Shown here: positions 17,823 to 27,746 of the stretch, one piece after another
Position numbering within the stretch: the first letter of the stretch is position 1
How the letters are laid out: each line of letters starts with the position of its first letter
Assembly: GCF_026810365.1 (NCBI RefSeq)
Contig: NZ_CP113948.1
Coordinates: forward strand, 2,691,001 to 2,755,000
DNA length: 64,000 bases
Direction: 5' to 3'
Source: Flavobacterium praedii
GTDB lineage: Bacteria; Bacteroidota; Bacteroidia; Flavobacteriales; Flavobacteriaceae
The notes under the pieces: generated by a model
Told to the model about the DNA's origin: nothing
Database searches by the model: none
Seen by the model: the letters and a program-made list of their open reading frames with translations, nothing else
Program-made: the position numbers and the translations under genes

Positions 17823-20800
17823 ATGTTTAAAAAAGTATTATTTTGGATTGTCCTTTTTTCTATTTCTGAGCTTCAAGCACAAGAAATAAATTCAGGCTAT
17901 ACCACAAAAAAAATTGCTTTTACAACTGACACGATTTATCTGGAATCGGTAAGTATCAATTCTAAATATTTTAAAATATTGGATAACAAAAACCATGTTA
18001 TTGATAGTTCTTTATACCAAATAAACTCCCCAAAAAGTTTCCTTTTATTAAATGCTCAGACACAATCTCCTACAGATACAATTACAGTATTCTACCATAA
18101 ATATCCTGAAGAATTAACAAAAGAATACACTATTTACGACACAAGTAAAATAATTGACAACGAGGCCAGTAATCAAAATTTATATAAAATAGAGCGCTTT
18201 TCTACTCCAAAAGCCATACCGTTTGATGGTCTTATAGCAACGGGAAGTCTTTCAAGAGGAGTTACAGTTGGCAACAATCAGAATGCTGTGGTCAATTCGA
18301 AATTAGACTTCCAAATAACAGGCAAAATATCCGAAAAAATTACGATTCGGGCATCCATTCAAGATACAAATATTCCCATTCAGGATGGCAGTTATTCGCA
18401 GCGTCTGAATCAATATGATAATATTTTCATGGAACTCTTTACAGATCGCTGGAACCTTCGTGCCGGTGATGTCTTCATAGGCAACAAAACCACACGATTT
18501 CTTGCATTCGACAAAAAAATTCAAGGTTTATCTGCTACAATTAATTTGGGCAGCGATGACAGCAAAACAAATTTATTTGCTTCTGCCGGACTTGTTACCG
18601 GAACTTATGCCAGCAGCAATTTCAACGGACAAGAAGGCAATCAAGGCCCTTATAAATTAATTGGAAAAAAAGGCGAATTGTACGTCTTAGTTATCATAGG
18701 ATCGGAGAGAGTTTATGTCAATGGTGTTTTATTAGGCAGAGGTGAAGACAAAGACTACACAATCGATTATAATTCGGGTGAAATACAATTTAACGCTCAA
18801 TTTCCAATTACATCAGAAATGAGAATCGTAGTAGAATACCAATATTCCGAAAACAACTATACTCGATTTGTCACCTATGATGGAGGCAGTTTTACCGATA
18901 AAAAATGGAATTTTGGAGCAGCAATCTATTCAGAAACTGATTTAAAAAACCAACCTATTCAGCAAAACTTAACAACTGAACAAGCACAAATTTTAAAAGA
19001 TGCCGGGGACAATCCTGATTTAATGATTGCACCTTCCGCTGTACAGGATACCTATGACGAAAAAAAAATACAGTACAAACAAACAACAATTGGCACAGCA
19101 ATCATTTACGAATATTCTAAAAATTCCACAGATGTACTTTACAATGTAACATTTACGCTAATTGGCAAAAACAAAGGGAATTATATTTTGACTAATCCAG
19201 CAAGTGTGGATAAAATATTTGAATATGTTGCACCAATAAATGGAATTCTACAGGGAAATTATGAGTCAATTATACAATTAGTAGCACCTGAAAAAGCACA
19301 AGTGGCAACTTTCTTTGGCAAATACAATCCTTCTGAGAAAACCGCTGTTGATTTTGAGTTGGCTATTAGCAATAATGATAAAAATTTATTTTCAACCGAT
19401 GACGACAAAAACAATCAAGGTCTAGCAGGTATAATTAACGCAAAACAGCGACTGTACTCAAAAAAATGGACGGTAGATGCATTTGTTAACTTTCAAGCAA
19501 TACAAGCCAATTTCAAAACAGTAGAACGCATTTACAGCATCGAGTTTTACCGAGATTGGAATGTCAATACAACAATAATTGGTGATCAAAGTTTGTTGGG
19601 AACAGGAGTTAATTTTAATTTAATTCCAAATAAAGAATCAAAAGACTTGGCTACTCTAACATATTCGTTTGAAAAACTAGCCCTTTCCGATTCCTATTCG
19701 GGTATAAAGAATACTATAAATGCTGGATTTGAACTTAAAAATTGGACTATTAAAAACGATGGAAGTTATCTAAAAAGTGACGATGCAACCAATGCAACAA
19801 CGTTCTTGAGAAACTATTCACACATACGTTATAATCATAAAAAAAACTGGGTAGGAAACACACTCAAGTTTGAGGACAACCAAGAGAAAAATAAAATAAC
19901 CAACCAATTTTCACTACTGAGCCAGCGATTTTCGGAATATGGTCTGTATGCAGGTCATGGTGACAGCACCAAAGTCTATGTACAATTAGGGTACTCAAAA
20001 AGAATAAATGATAGTGTTCAAAATGGATTGCTACAAAGAGTAAACACATCAAACAGCTATAATTTGCAATCCAAATTATTCAAGACCGAAAATCGTGATT
20101 TGTCTGTCTATATAAATTACAGAACCCTGAATTTTAATGATCCAACCCTAAAAATGACACCTTCACTGAATTCAAAAATAATGTACAGTGATCAATTTTT
20201 CAATAAATTAATTCAAAGCAACACTCTCTATCAAACTAATTCTGGAACTATGCCATTTCAGGATTATACTTATGTTGAAGTTCCTGCAGGACAAGGAAAA
20301 TATACTTGGAATGATTACAATGGAGATGGAATAAAAGATTTAGAGGAATTTGAAATAGCCCCTTTTTTAGATTTGGCAAAATACACTAGAATCTTTTTAC
20401 CCAATCAAATTTATATAAAAACCAATCAAAACAGATTTTCTCAATCTATTATAATTAACCCAATTGTTTGGCAAAACAGTAAGGCATTCCAGAAAAAAAT
20501 GTCGCATTTTTATATGCAAACCACTTTCACTTTAGATCGAAAGATCAAAAATAATGGAGCTCATTTAGCGCTAAATCCATTTGAATCTTCAGTTGAGGCC
20601 CCATTAGGATTACTAAAATTTTTCACAAATAGTCTGTCTTTCAATCGTGGAAAAAGAGAACATTCGGCAACTTATACTTATACAAAAAATGAATCACAAA
20701 ATTTATTGTCTATTGGCACCATCAAAAACAGCAATAGTTTTCATCAACTTCAATACCAACATTTACTAAATAAGAGTTGGTTAATTGACATTCAAGCCAA

Positions 20801-21254
20801 AACAATTCAAACTAAAACGGAATCCGAAACATTTACCGAAAAAAATTACACCATTAAAGGCTATTTATGGAATCCAAAAATTAGTTACTTGTATTCTAAA
20901 GACATCAGTTTAGACCTTTTTTACGAATATAGCGACAAGAAAAATACGATTGGAAACCTAGACTTATTAACTCAAAATCGATTTGGAACAGCTTTTAGTT
21001 TCATTGGCAATTCCAAATTTAATGTAAACGGAGAAATCGCATTGTATAAAAATAAATTTATCGGTAATGAGTTTTCATCAGCAGGATATCAAATGCTGGA
21101 AGGATTACAAAAAGGGCAAAATATAACTTGGAGAACACTATTTCAGATGAATTTGACGAAATTCCTAGATTTAAATTTTGTTTACCAAGGTAGAAAAAGT
21201 GAAACTAGTCATGCAATTCACAACGGAAGCGTTGAATTAAGGGCTTATTTTTAG
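17823..21254 (+). CDS. Large outer-membrane beta-barrel protein of unknown function
   Basis: The 1143-residue protein has a signal peptide (KKVLFWIVLFSISELQAQ) and ends in SVELRAYF, a C-terminal phenylalanine strand typical of outer-membrane barrels. A soluble N-terminal half includes a module around residues 275-345 (GKKGELYVLVIIGSERVYVNG..., then IDYNSGEIQFN). It resembles modules seen in SprA-type surface proteins of Bacteroidetes; that likeness is an impression, not an alignment. The last roughly 600 residues alternate in a strand-rich pattern. An internal DYNGDGIKDLEEFEIA looks like a calcium-binding DxDxDG loop. No characterised homologue is recognised. It may share a transcript with the next gene. 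Confidence 0.75.
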   Translation: MFKKVLFWIVLFSISELQAQEINSGYTTKKIAFTTDTIYLESVSINSKYFKILDNKNHVIDSSLYQINSPKSFLLLNAQTQSPTDTITVFYHKYPEELTKEYTIYDTSKIIDNEASNQNLYKIERFSTPKAIPFDGLIATGSLSRGVTVGNNQNAVVNSKLDFQITGKISEKITIRASIQDTNIPIQDGSYSQRLNQYDNIFMELFTDRWNLRAGDVFIGNKTTRFLAFDKKIQGLSATINLGSDDSKTNLFASAGLVTGTYASSNFNGQEGNQGPYKLIGKKGELYVLVIIGSERVYVNGVLLGRGEDKDYTIDYNSGEIQFNAQFPITSEMRIVVEYQYSENNYTRFVTYDGGSFTDKKWNFGAAIYSETDLKNQPIQQNLTTEQAQILKDAGDNPDLMIAPSAVQDTYDEKKIQYKQTTIGTAIIYEYSKNSTDVLYNVTFTLIGKNKGNYILTNPASVDKIFEYVAPINGILQGNYESIIQLVAPEKAQVATFFGKYNPSEKTAVDFELAISNNDKNLFSTDDDKNNQGLAGIINAKQRLYSKKWTVDAFVNFQAIQANFKTVERIYSIEFYRDWNVNTTIIGDQSLLGTGVNFNLIPNKESKDLATLTYSFEKLALSDSYSGIKNTINAGFELKNWTIKNDGSYLKSDDATNATTFLRNYSHIRYNHKKNWVGNTLKFEDNQEKNKITNQFSLLSQRFSEYGLYAGHGDSTKVYVQLGYSKRINDSVQNGLLQRVNTSNSYNLQSKLFKTENRDLSVYINYRTLNFNDPTLKMTPSLNSKIMYSDQFFNKLIQSNTLYQTNSGTMPFQDYTYVEVPAGQGKYTWNDYNGDGIKDLEEFEIAPFLDLAKYTRIFLPNQIYIKTNQNRFSQSIIINPIVWQNSKAFQKKMSHFYMQTTFTLDRKIKNNGAHLALNPFESSVEAPLGLLKFFTNSLSFNRGKREHSATYTYTKNESQNLLSIGTIKNSNSFHQLQYQHLLNKSWLIDIQAKTIQTKTESETFTEKNYTIKGYLWNPKISYLYSKDISLDLFYEYSDKKNTIGNLDLLTQNRFGTAFSFIGNSKFNVNGEIALYKNKFIGNEFSSAGYQMLEGLQKGQNITWRTLFQMNLTKFLDLNFVYQGRKSETSHAIHNGSVELRAYF

Positions 21255-21306
21255 AGAGTTATAAAAATATATACTAACTTTATATTCAATTTTAAAACAA
21301 TTAGAC

Positions 21307-21786
21307 ATGAAAAAACTACTATTATTAAGCCTCTTCTTTATCGTTACAACTTCTTTTTACGGACAAACCACTAAAGCTGTAGCAAAAACCACTAAAGAAA
21401 AAGCTATTAAAGAAACCAAAAAAACTACTGATAAAGTAACCAAGGATTCAAAAGAAACTGTAAGCAAAACTACTAAAGACTCAAAAAAAACTACTGAGAA
21501 AGCAACCAAAGATTCAAAAGAAACTGTTAATAAAACGACAAAAGAAACAAAAAAATCAGCTGACAAAGTAACAAAAGACGCCAAATCAAGTATTGAAAAA
21601 ACTACAAAACCAACAACAAAAGAAGTTAAAAAAGAAACTGCCAAAACCATAGAAAAATCAAAATCTGGTATAAAAACTGCCGATAAAGTAACAGGAGAAT
21701 ACAATGGCAAAAAAGTATATACAGGCCCACAAGGTGGTAAATACTACATCAATTCCAATGGAAATAAAACATATATTAAGCAATAA
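21307..21786 (+). CDS. Exported lysine/threonine-rich 11-mer repeat protein with C-terminal basic adaptor motif
   Basis: After a signal peptide (KKLLLLSLFFIVTTSFYGQ), residues 39-93 are five contiguous 11-residue repeats, each ending K-[DE]-[ST/A]-K, such as KTTDKVTKDSK, ETVSKTTKDSK and KTTEKATKDSK. The pattern resembles the amphipathic 11-mers of LEA group 3 proteins. The C-terminus (GKKVYTGPQGGKYYINSNG then NKTYIK) matches the PBCV-specific basic adaptor domain. The protein is extremely basic and probably disordered or helical. It could act in the envelope in binding polyanions or in desiccation protection, but this is inference. Confidence 0.75.
   Translation: MKKLLLLSLFFIVTTSFYGQTTKAVAKTTKEKAIKETKKTTDKVTKDSKETVSKTTKDSKKTTEKATKDSKETVNKTTKETKKSADKVTKDAKSSIEKTTKPTTKEVKKETAKTIEKSKSGIKTADKVTGEYNGKKVYTGPQGGKYYINSNGNKTYIKQ
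21421..21585 (+). repeat. Five 33-bp coding tandem repeats
   Basis: Five units of 33 bases encode the 11-residue repeats of the exported lysine-rich protein. The units are diverged at the DNA level but in strict register, starting exactly at 21421. Confidence 0.8.
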
Positions 21787-21810
21787 ACATAAAACTTTTA
21801 AGCGATCTGA

Positions 21811-21841
21811 AGGCTACCCTAATTGGTTAGCCTTTTTTTTA
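21811..21841 (+). terminator. Terminator of the repeat-protein gene
   Basis: AGGCTA..CC pairs with GGTTAGCCT and is followed by eight T residues. Confidence 0.8.
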
Positions 21842-21935
21842 TAGTAATTAAATAATCTTTTAGTAATATATTGCAAACATAAAACGGTGAAGCAACAAGT
21901 ATCTTTATACTTACAACTAAACGGTAAGACTCTCA

Positions 21936-22997
21936 ATGAATTTAAACTCCGAAAATAAAACCATTTTAATTGCGCCTTTGAACTGGGGATTGGGTCATGC
22001 TACTCGCTGTATCCCGATAATCAAAGCCTTACAAGAAAACAATTTTACTCCAATTATTGCCTCCGATGGAATTGCACTTGAATTACTTCGAAAAGAGTTT
22101 CCTTATTTAAAAACCTTAGAATTACCTTCCTACCAAATTGAATATGCTAAAAATGGTAAAAATTTTAAATGGAAATTGATTAAAAGTTTACCCAAAATGT
22201 TAGAAGCCATTCGGGAAGAAAAAAACATTGTTAAAAAATGGATTAAAAAATATGAAATAAACGGAATCATTTCTGACAATCGTTTAGGTGTTTTTAGCAA
22301 AAATATTCCATCCGTATTTATAACGCACCAATTGAATGTTATGACTGGCAATACCACATGGATTACCAGTAAATTACACCAACATATCATAAAAAAATAC
22401 AAGGCTTGCTGGGTCCCTGACATCAATGCACAATTAAATTTGACAGGGAAATTGGGCCATATAGAAAATAACACTCTAAAAGTTCAATATTTAGGCCCAT
22501 TGAGTCGTATGCACAAAATGGCACTTCCCGTTCAATATGACTTGATGGTTATTTTATCAGGTCCCGAGCCGCAAAGAGGCTTATTAGAAACCCACCTCAA
22601 AGAAGAAGTTAAACGATTTCAAGGAAAAGTAGTATTCATAAAAGGCATTATCGAATCGGAACAAATAAAGGAACAAATAGAAAATGTAACTTTTTATAAT
22701 TTTATGAAAACCAGACAATTGGAACAAACATTTAACGAAAGTAAAAAAGTACTTTGTCGATCTGGATACACTACGATTATGGACTTGGTTAAATTAAATA
22801 AAAAAGCTTTTTTCATACCTACTCCGGGACAATATGAACAAATTTATTTGGCCGAAAAATTACAAAAAGAGGGTTTAGTACCTTACTCAACCCAAGAAGA
22901 TTTCAAAATTGAAGATCTTTCCCAAATTGACCAATTTAAAGGATTACCAGAATTGGACACTACAGTAAATTGGGAAGAACTTTTCAAAGTGTTTTAA
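21936..22997 (+). CDS. Glycosyltransferase of the MurG-like/GT-B fold
   Basis: The 353-residue protein starts with ILIAPLNWGLGHATRCIPII, the glycine/histidine loop of GT-B transferases, and its C-terminal half has LCRSGYTTIMDLVKLNKKAFFIPTPGQYEQIYLAEKL, the nucleotide-sugar-binding segment with the P-x-x-x-Q-x-x-N/A-type ending seen in family 28-like enzymes. The donor and acceptor are unknown. It is transcribed alone and ends at an 18-bp terminator shared with phoU. Confidence 0.82.
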   Translation: MNLNSENKTILIAPLNWGLGHATRCIPIIKALQENNFTPIIASDGIALELLRKEFPYLKTLELPSYQIEYAKNGKNFKWKLIKSLPKMLEAIREEKNIVKKWIKKYEINGIISDNRLGVFSKNIPSVFITHQLNVMTGNTTWITSKLHQHIIKKYKACWVPDINAQLNLTGKLGHIENNTLKVQYLGPLSRMHKMALPVQYDLMVILSGPEPQRGLLETHLKEEVKRFQGKVVFIKGIIESEQIKEQIENVTFYNFMKTRQLEQTFNESKKVLCRSGYTTIMDLVKLNKKAFFIPTPGQYEQIYLAEKLQKEGLVPYSTQEDFKIEDLSQIDQFKGLPELDTTVNWEELFKVF

Positions 22998-23039
22998 AAA
23001 ACAAAAGTCGAAACAATTAACTGTTTCGACTTTTGTTTT
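22998..23039. terminator. Bidirectional 18-bp terminator between the glycosyltransferase gene and phoU
   Basis: A perfect 18-bp stem (AAAACAAAAGTCGAAACA against its complement) encloses a 6-base loop, with T-rich ends in both directions. It begins at the base after the glycosyltransferase stop and closes the pst-phoU transcript on the other strand. Confidence 0.9.
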
Positions 23040-23062
23040 ACTGATACAAATTTATATTGCTA

Positions 23063-23743
23063 TTATCCTTCAGACATTAAACCTTCTAGATTTTCATGTT
23101 TAATAATTTTAGCATTTATCATAAAATAAACATACTCCGCTATATTCGTACAATGTTCTGAAATACGTTCCAAATGTTTTAATACTATAACCAAATTGGT
23201 TCCAGAAACAACAGCTTTAGAATTCACTTTCATTTCATTAATAATGTCATGAATAGCATCTTCACAATGGTTTTTAATATCTTTATTCAATACAAATATT
23301 TCACCAATTGTATTTTCATCACGAGTGATAAAACAATTATTAGTTTTTACGGTTACCAATTCTACTTGTTTAGCAATTTCAGCAATATTAAACTTCACAA
23401 TTAAATCGTGTTTCTCTTTAATGTTTTTTGCTTTTTTTACAATACTAATGGATAAATCCCCAATACGTTCAATCTCATTACTAATTTGCATTGCTGACAT
23501 AATAAAACGCAAATCAGAGGCTACAGGCTGTTGTAAAGCAAAAATACTTTGACAAATTTCATCTATTTTGATGTCTAATTTATCGATTTTTGTTTCTGTT
23601 TTTTTTATGCTTTTCCCTTCAGCAGCTTCCGGTTCTTGCAAAAGTATTTTCACGGATTCACTCACTTGACTTTCTGCCAACTGACCGATTTTTTCAATAA
23701 TACTTTTTAATTTATCTAATTCTAATTCTAAATATGATGCCAT
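23063..23743 (-). CDS. phoU: Phosphate signalling complex protein PhoU
   Basis: The 226-residue helical protein has the two PhoU repeats, with the EIERIGDLSISIVKKA signature (near residues 89-104) and HLERISEHCTNIAEYVYFM (near 190-208); each E/D..ERIGD cluster binds metal. PhoU links the Pst transporter to the PhoR kinase and keeps the regulon off when phosphate is plentiful. It is the last gene of the porin-pstSCAB-phoU series. Confidence 0.95.
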   Translation of the reverse strand: MASYLELELDKLKSIIEKIGQLAESQVSESVKILLQEPEAAEGKSIKKTETKIDKLDIKIDEICQSIFALQQPVASDLRFIMSAMQISNEIERIGDLSISIVKKAKNIKEKHDLIVKFNIAEIAKQVELVTVKTNNCFITRDENTIGEIFVLNKDIKNHCEDAIHDIINEMKVNSKAVVSGTNLVIVLKHLERISEHCTNIAEYVYFMINAKIIKHENLEGLMSEG

Positions 23744-23841
23744 TTTTTTTAATTTAAAAATTAAAGGACTGTGTGATTACAAATAAATAATTGAAAGTTT
23801 CAAAAACTTTGAACGATTTAAATGTTTAATTTATAAAAAAA

Positions 23842-24600
23842 TTAACCAAATCTTCCTGTAATATAATCTTCCGTTTGTTTTTGAGATGGTTTTGTAAATA
23901 TAGAATTAGTTTTCCCCATTTCTATTAAATTCCCCATATAAAAAAAAGCGGTATAATCACTTGTTCTTGCAGCTTGTTGCATATTGTGTGTTACAATAAT
24001 GATGGTATACTGCTCTTTTAACTCATGAACCAATTCTTCAATTTTAGAAGTTGAAATAGGATCTAATGCACTTGCCGGCTCATCCATCAATATAATATCT
24101 GGGCTAACTGCAAGTGTTCTACCAATACACAAACGTTGTTGTTGACCTCCAGAGAGTCCTAAAGCAGAATCATCCAAACGATCTTTTAATTCATCCCAAA
24201 TAGCAGCTTTACGCAAAGAAGTTTCAACAATCTCATCCAACTCCGTTTTATCTTTTATTCCATTAATACGGGGACCGTAAGCAATATTTTCATAAATAGA
24301 TTTCGGAAAAGGATTTGATTTTTGAAAAACCATTCCAATTTTTTTTCGAATATTAACAACATCAACATTTTTATCGTAGATATCAACCCCTTCTACGAGC
24401 ATCTTTCCAGTAATGGAAACACTCGGAATCAAGTCATTCATTCTATTAATACATCTCAAAAAAGTAGATTTTCCACAACCAGAAGGTCCAATTAGAGCGG
24501 TTACCTTATTTGCTGGAATATCCATTGTAATGTCATTCAATGCTTGCTTTTCACCGTAGTATAATGATAAATCATTAACTTTTATTTTTATGTCTTTCAT
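23842..24600 (-). CDS. pstB: Phosphate ABC transporter ATP-binding protein PstB
   Basis: The ATPase of the high-affinity phosphate importer. Walker [10 protein letters not shown] (near residues 38-46), the ABC signature [13 protein letters not shown] (near 149-161) and Walker [13 protein letters not shown] (near 170-181) are all intact, and the length (252) is normal. It lies between pstA and phoU on the same strand. Confidence 0.97.
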   Translation of the reverse strand: MKDIKIKVNDLSLYYGEKQALNDITMDIPANKVTALIGPSGCGKSTFLRCINRMNDLIPSVSITGKMLVEGVDIYDKNVDVVNIRKKIGMVFQKSNPFPKSIYENIAYGPRINGIKDKTELDEIVETSLRKAAIWDELKDRLDDSALGLSGGQQQRLCIGRTLAVSPDIILMDEPASALDPISTSKIEELVHELKEQYTIIIVTHNMQQAARTSDYTAFFYMGNLIEMGKTNSIFTKPSQKQTEDYITGRFG

Positions 24601-24649
24601 TTTTTATTTGTTAAATCTAAAATAATAAATTATTTAGTTAAACTGAATG

Positions 24650-25594
24650 TTATTTTGCTTTTCTTCTGATTCTTGATCTAATAATTACTGCCACTACATT
24701 CAAAGATAAAGTTAAAATTAACAATACCAAAGTGGTAGCAAATTGTATAGGCATTGTTTTCTCTACATCAGAAGATTGAGTTGACATGATGTAAATATGG
24801 TATCCTAAGTTCATAAATTGATCACTTAACGAACCTGGCAAAGTTGCTAGATAGTAAGCGGCACCGGTAAATAAAATCGGTGCTACTTCACCTGCTCCTC
24901 TACTTACCGCAAGAATTGTACCAGTCATTATACCAGATACGGAACCAGGAAGGACTACTTTTTTAATCGTTTGCCATTTGGTAGCGCCAAGCGCTAAACT
25001 TGCTTCTCTTAATTCTCGAGGTATAGTTTTTAATGCTTCTTCAACAGAAACAATAATTACAGGCAAGGTCAACAAAGACATTGTTAAACTAGCCCAAAGG
25101 ATATTAGGCTGTCCCCAACGCAATTCTCCACCGTTAAAAGCAGTATCTGCACCAGCGCCTAAAAATTGAATAAAGAAACCAAGCCCAAAAAGCCCAAATA
25201 TTATCGAAGGTACAACCGCTAAAGTTCGAACTGAGAATCGTACGGCTGCAGCAAACTTAGAATTTTCACTAGCATATTCTGTTAAGTAAAGAGCGGTAAT
25301 TGTTCCGAAAGGAACTGCAGCAATTGACATTATAATTACCAAAATAAATGTCCCAATTAATGCTGGAAATATTCCTCCTTCGGTCATACCATTCGTTGGA
25401 AAAGAAGAAATAAATTCCCAAGAAAATTTAGTTCTACCTTCATAAACAATGATTCCTAAAATGATAAAAAGAATTGCAATAATAAGTACAACTGCTAATT
25501 GAGTTGCACCAACAAAAATCTTCCCTTTAATATCTGAAGCACTTTTTTTACTTGAAAAAAAATGTACGTCTGTATCTTTTAAAACTTTATCCAT
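24650..25594 (-). CDS. pstA: Phosphate ABC transporter permease PstA
   Basis: The 314-residue inner-membrane permease has about six transmembrane helices and the EAA coupling loop REASLALGATKWQTIKKVVLPGSVSGIMTG, which contacts PstB. Two bases separate it from the pstC stop codon, so they are translationally coupled. Confidence 0.95.
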   Translation of the reverse strand: MDKVLKDTDVHFFSSKKSASDIKGKIFVGATQLAVVLIIAILFIILGIIVYEGRTKFSWEFISSFPTNGMTEGGIFPALIGTFILVIIMSIAAVPFGTITALYLTEYASENSKFAAAVRFSVRTLAVVPSIIFGLFGLGFFIQFLGAGADTAFNGGELRWGQPNILWASLTMSLLTLPVIIVSVEEALKTIPRELREASLALGATKWQTIKKVVLPGSVSGIMTGTILAVSRGAGEVAPILFTGAAYYLATLPGSLSDQFMNLGYHIYIMSTQSSDVEKTMPIQFATTLVLLILTLSLNVVAVIIRSRIRRKAK

Positions 25595-25596
25595 AA

Positions 25597-26799
25597 TTAT
25601 TTACCTTGGAATTTTTTCAACAATTTACCTTTTACATAAAACTCTGCAATTGCATTTAAAGCAAATGAGAAAATAAAAAGCAATGAACCTATAAAAAACA
25701 ACACACTATAATGTGTATCACCAAAAACAGTTTCGGACATTTCTGAACCAATAGTTGCAGCAAAAGTTCGAACACTTTCAAATGGATTTGCCGAAACTAA
25801 AGCAGCATTACCTGTGGCCATCAATGCAATCATCGTTTCACCAAAAACTCTACCAACACCTAATAAGAGTGCAGCAAAAATACCTGGGGTTGCAGCAGGT
25901 AGAACAACAAAAAATGCAGTTTGCCACTTACTTGCACCTAATGCTAAACTTGCCTCGGTATACGTTTTTGGAACAGCTGCCAAAGCATCTTCAGAAATAG
26001 TATAAATAATAGGAATTGCGGCTAATGCCATCGCAACACCACCGACAAAAGCATTCAATCTAGAATCGTAACCAAATACATTTTGAAAAAAACTTGCCAA
26101 AACCATTAAGGCAAAAAAACCAATTACTACCGAAGGAAAAGCAGCAAGCATTTCAATAATAGGTTTGATTATTTCTTTGACTCTTTTGGAAGCAAAACAA
26201 GAAGTGAATAATGCCGCAAGAACTGCCAAAGGTCCGGCAATAAGCATTGCGATTATGGTCACCTTTAAAGTCCCTATTAACAATCCTAACAATCCAAATC
26301 TAGGATTATCAGAAACAGGAACCCATTCTGTAGTAAAAAAAGTACTCCAAGTTCTATCAGCTCCTTCTTTATTTTCGGAAACAGCATCCATAGTTTCATC
26401 AGGAGTAGGCACACTTAAATCTTCTTTTGGAGTATCTCCATACGATTCTGGTTTCAAATCATCTGTTGAAACTGGTTCAGATCCGTATGTTTCTGGTTTT
26501 AATTCCTCTGTTGGCTCAGCGCTGTAAGATTCTGGCTTTAATTCCTCTGCAGGTGTACCATACGTTTCTGGTTTATTGGCAGAATTAGATTGAATTTCGG
26601 TCTTTGCTTTATCAGAATTACCAAAACTAAATAATGGCAATGATTCTTTGAAAACAAAAATGAAAATCAAAAAAATTATCGCAATTGACAAAAAAGCAAT
26701 TGTTGAAATGATTTTCTCGGCAAGAAATTCAGAAAGCCGGAATTGTTTCTTTAAACTTTCTTTGGTAAAAGTTTGTTTGATTGGAGATTGGGAATTCAT
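25597..26799 (-). CDS. pstC: Phosphate ABC transporter permease PstC with repeat-bearing periplasmic loop
   Basis: The permease partner of PstA. TM1 lies at about residues 31-50 and the conventional permease core begins near residue 166, with the EAA loop EASLALGASKWQTAFFVVLP. Between them is an extra loop of over 100 residues, on the periplasmic side by the usual PstC topology. It contains four imperfect proline/glutamate repeats headed KPE[ST]Y (residues 76-128). At 400 residues it is clearly longer than classical PstC (about 320). Repeats with such a sequence look disordered; they could tether PstS or cell-wall material, but that is inference. Confidence 0.93.
   Translation of the reverse strand: MNSQSPIKQTFTKESLKKQFRLSEFLAEKIISTIAFLSIAIIFLIFIFVFKESLPLFSFGNSDKAKTEIQSNSANKPETYGTPAEELKPESYSAEPTEELKPETYGSEPVSTDDLKPESYGDTPKEDLSVPTPDETMDAVSENKEGADRTWSTFFTTEWVPVSDNPRFGLLGLLIGTLKVTIIAMLIAGPLAVLAALFTSCFASKRVKEIIKPIIEMLAAFPSVVIGFFALMVLASFFQNVFGYDSRLNAFVGGVAMALAAIPIIYTISEDALAAVPKTYTEASLALGASKWQTAFFVVLPAATPGIFAALLLGVGRVFGETMIALMATGNAALVSANPFESVRTFAATIGSEMSETVFGDTHYSVLFFIGSLLFIFSFALNAIAEFYVKGKLLKKFQGK
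26416..26574 (-). repeat. Coding repeats in the first periplasmic loop of PstC
   Basis: Four units of 12-15 codons, each headed by KPETYG or KPESY, followed by acidic residues and ending DL or EL. Confidence 0.75.
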
Positions 26800-26880
26800 C
26801 CTTTTCTATTTAGGAATTGATATTGTTTAAACACAAATATCCCCCACTTAAAAAAATGAGGGATATTTTCTTTATCATTA

Positions 26881-27714
26881 TTATTTTAAAGGAAAATAAC
26901 CTACCTCTTCAATCATTCCTTGACCTGCAGGGCTCAAAATCCAATCGATAAAAGCTTTAGTTTCACCTGTTGGTTTTGATTTCAAATACATATACAAGTA
27001 TCTTGAAATTGGGTATGTATGATTTTTAATTGTTGCACCTGTTGGCAAAATTGCTGGGCTTTTATCATCTTTTTTAACCGCACAATCTTTTACCCCTTCT
27101 GCATAAGCAGCTCCACCATAACCGATTGAGTTTTTGTCTTTTTTAACTGCATTTACAATAGCTGCTGTTCCTGGTAATGTTTGACAAGCTGGTGAAAAAT
27201 CAGTTCTAACTACATTGTCTTTAAAGAATGTAAAAGTACCTGAACTACTTTCTCTACCGTATAATTTGATAGGAGCATCTGCACCACCAACTTCTTTCCA
27301 GTTTGTAATTTTTCCAGCAAAAATTTGTCCAATTTGTTTTATGGTCAATGTTGATACAGCATTAGATTTATTCAAATAAATAGACAAACCATCTTTTGCA
27401 CAAGGAATTTCAACTCCCATAGAGTTGTATCTTGCTTTCAATTTTTCTACTTCAGAAGGTTTGATCGGACGACTTGAATTTGCAATGTCTGTTGAACCAT
27501 TGATTAAGGCAGCTAAGCCAACTCCAGATCCACCACCGGTAACTTGAATCGAAGTTCCAGGATTTTTCTTCATGTAAACTTCAGCCCATTTTTGAGATAA
27601 AATAACCATGGTATCTGAACCTTTAACCGTTACTTTATTAATTGTAGTAAAAGAAAAACCAATTCCCATTACAACTAGTACAATTAATGCTACTTTTAAT
27701 TTTGTTGTTTTCAT
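26881..27714 (-). CDS. pstS: Phosphate-binding protein PstS
   Basis: The 277-residue protein has an N-terminal signal/anchor (KLKVALIVLVVMGIGFSFT) and the PstS fold with phosphate-binding loops TVKGSDTMVILSQKW, TGGGSGVGLAALINGSTDI (T/S-rich loop), and GRESSSGTFTFFK. No lipobox cysteine is visible, so it is likely periplasmic and soluble or held by the uncleaved signal sequence. It follows the porin gene by 32 bases and precedes pstC. Confidence 0.94.
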   Translation of the reverse strand: MKTTKLKVALIVLVVMGIGFSFTTINKVTVKGSDTMVILSQKWAEVYMKKNPGTSIQVTGGGSGVGLAALINGSTDIANSSRPIKPSEVEKLKARYNSMGVEIPCAKDGLSIYLNKSNAVSTLTIKQIGQIFAGKITNWKEVGGADAPIKLYGRESSSGTFTFFKDNVVRTDFSPACQTLPGTAAIVNAVKKDKNSIGYGGAAYAEGVKDCAVKKDDKSPAILPTGATIKNHTYPISRYLYMYLKSKPTGETKAFIDWILSPAGQGMIEEVGYFPLK

Positions 27715-27746
27715 TTTGATATAAATTATTATTTTTTTTTTAAAAT

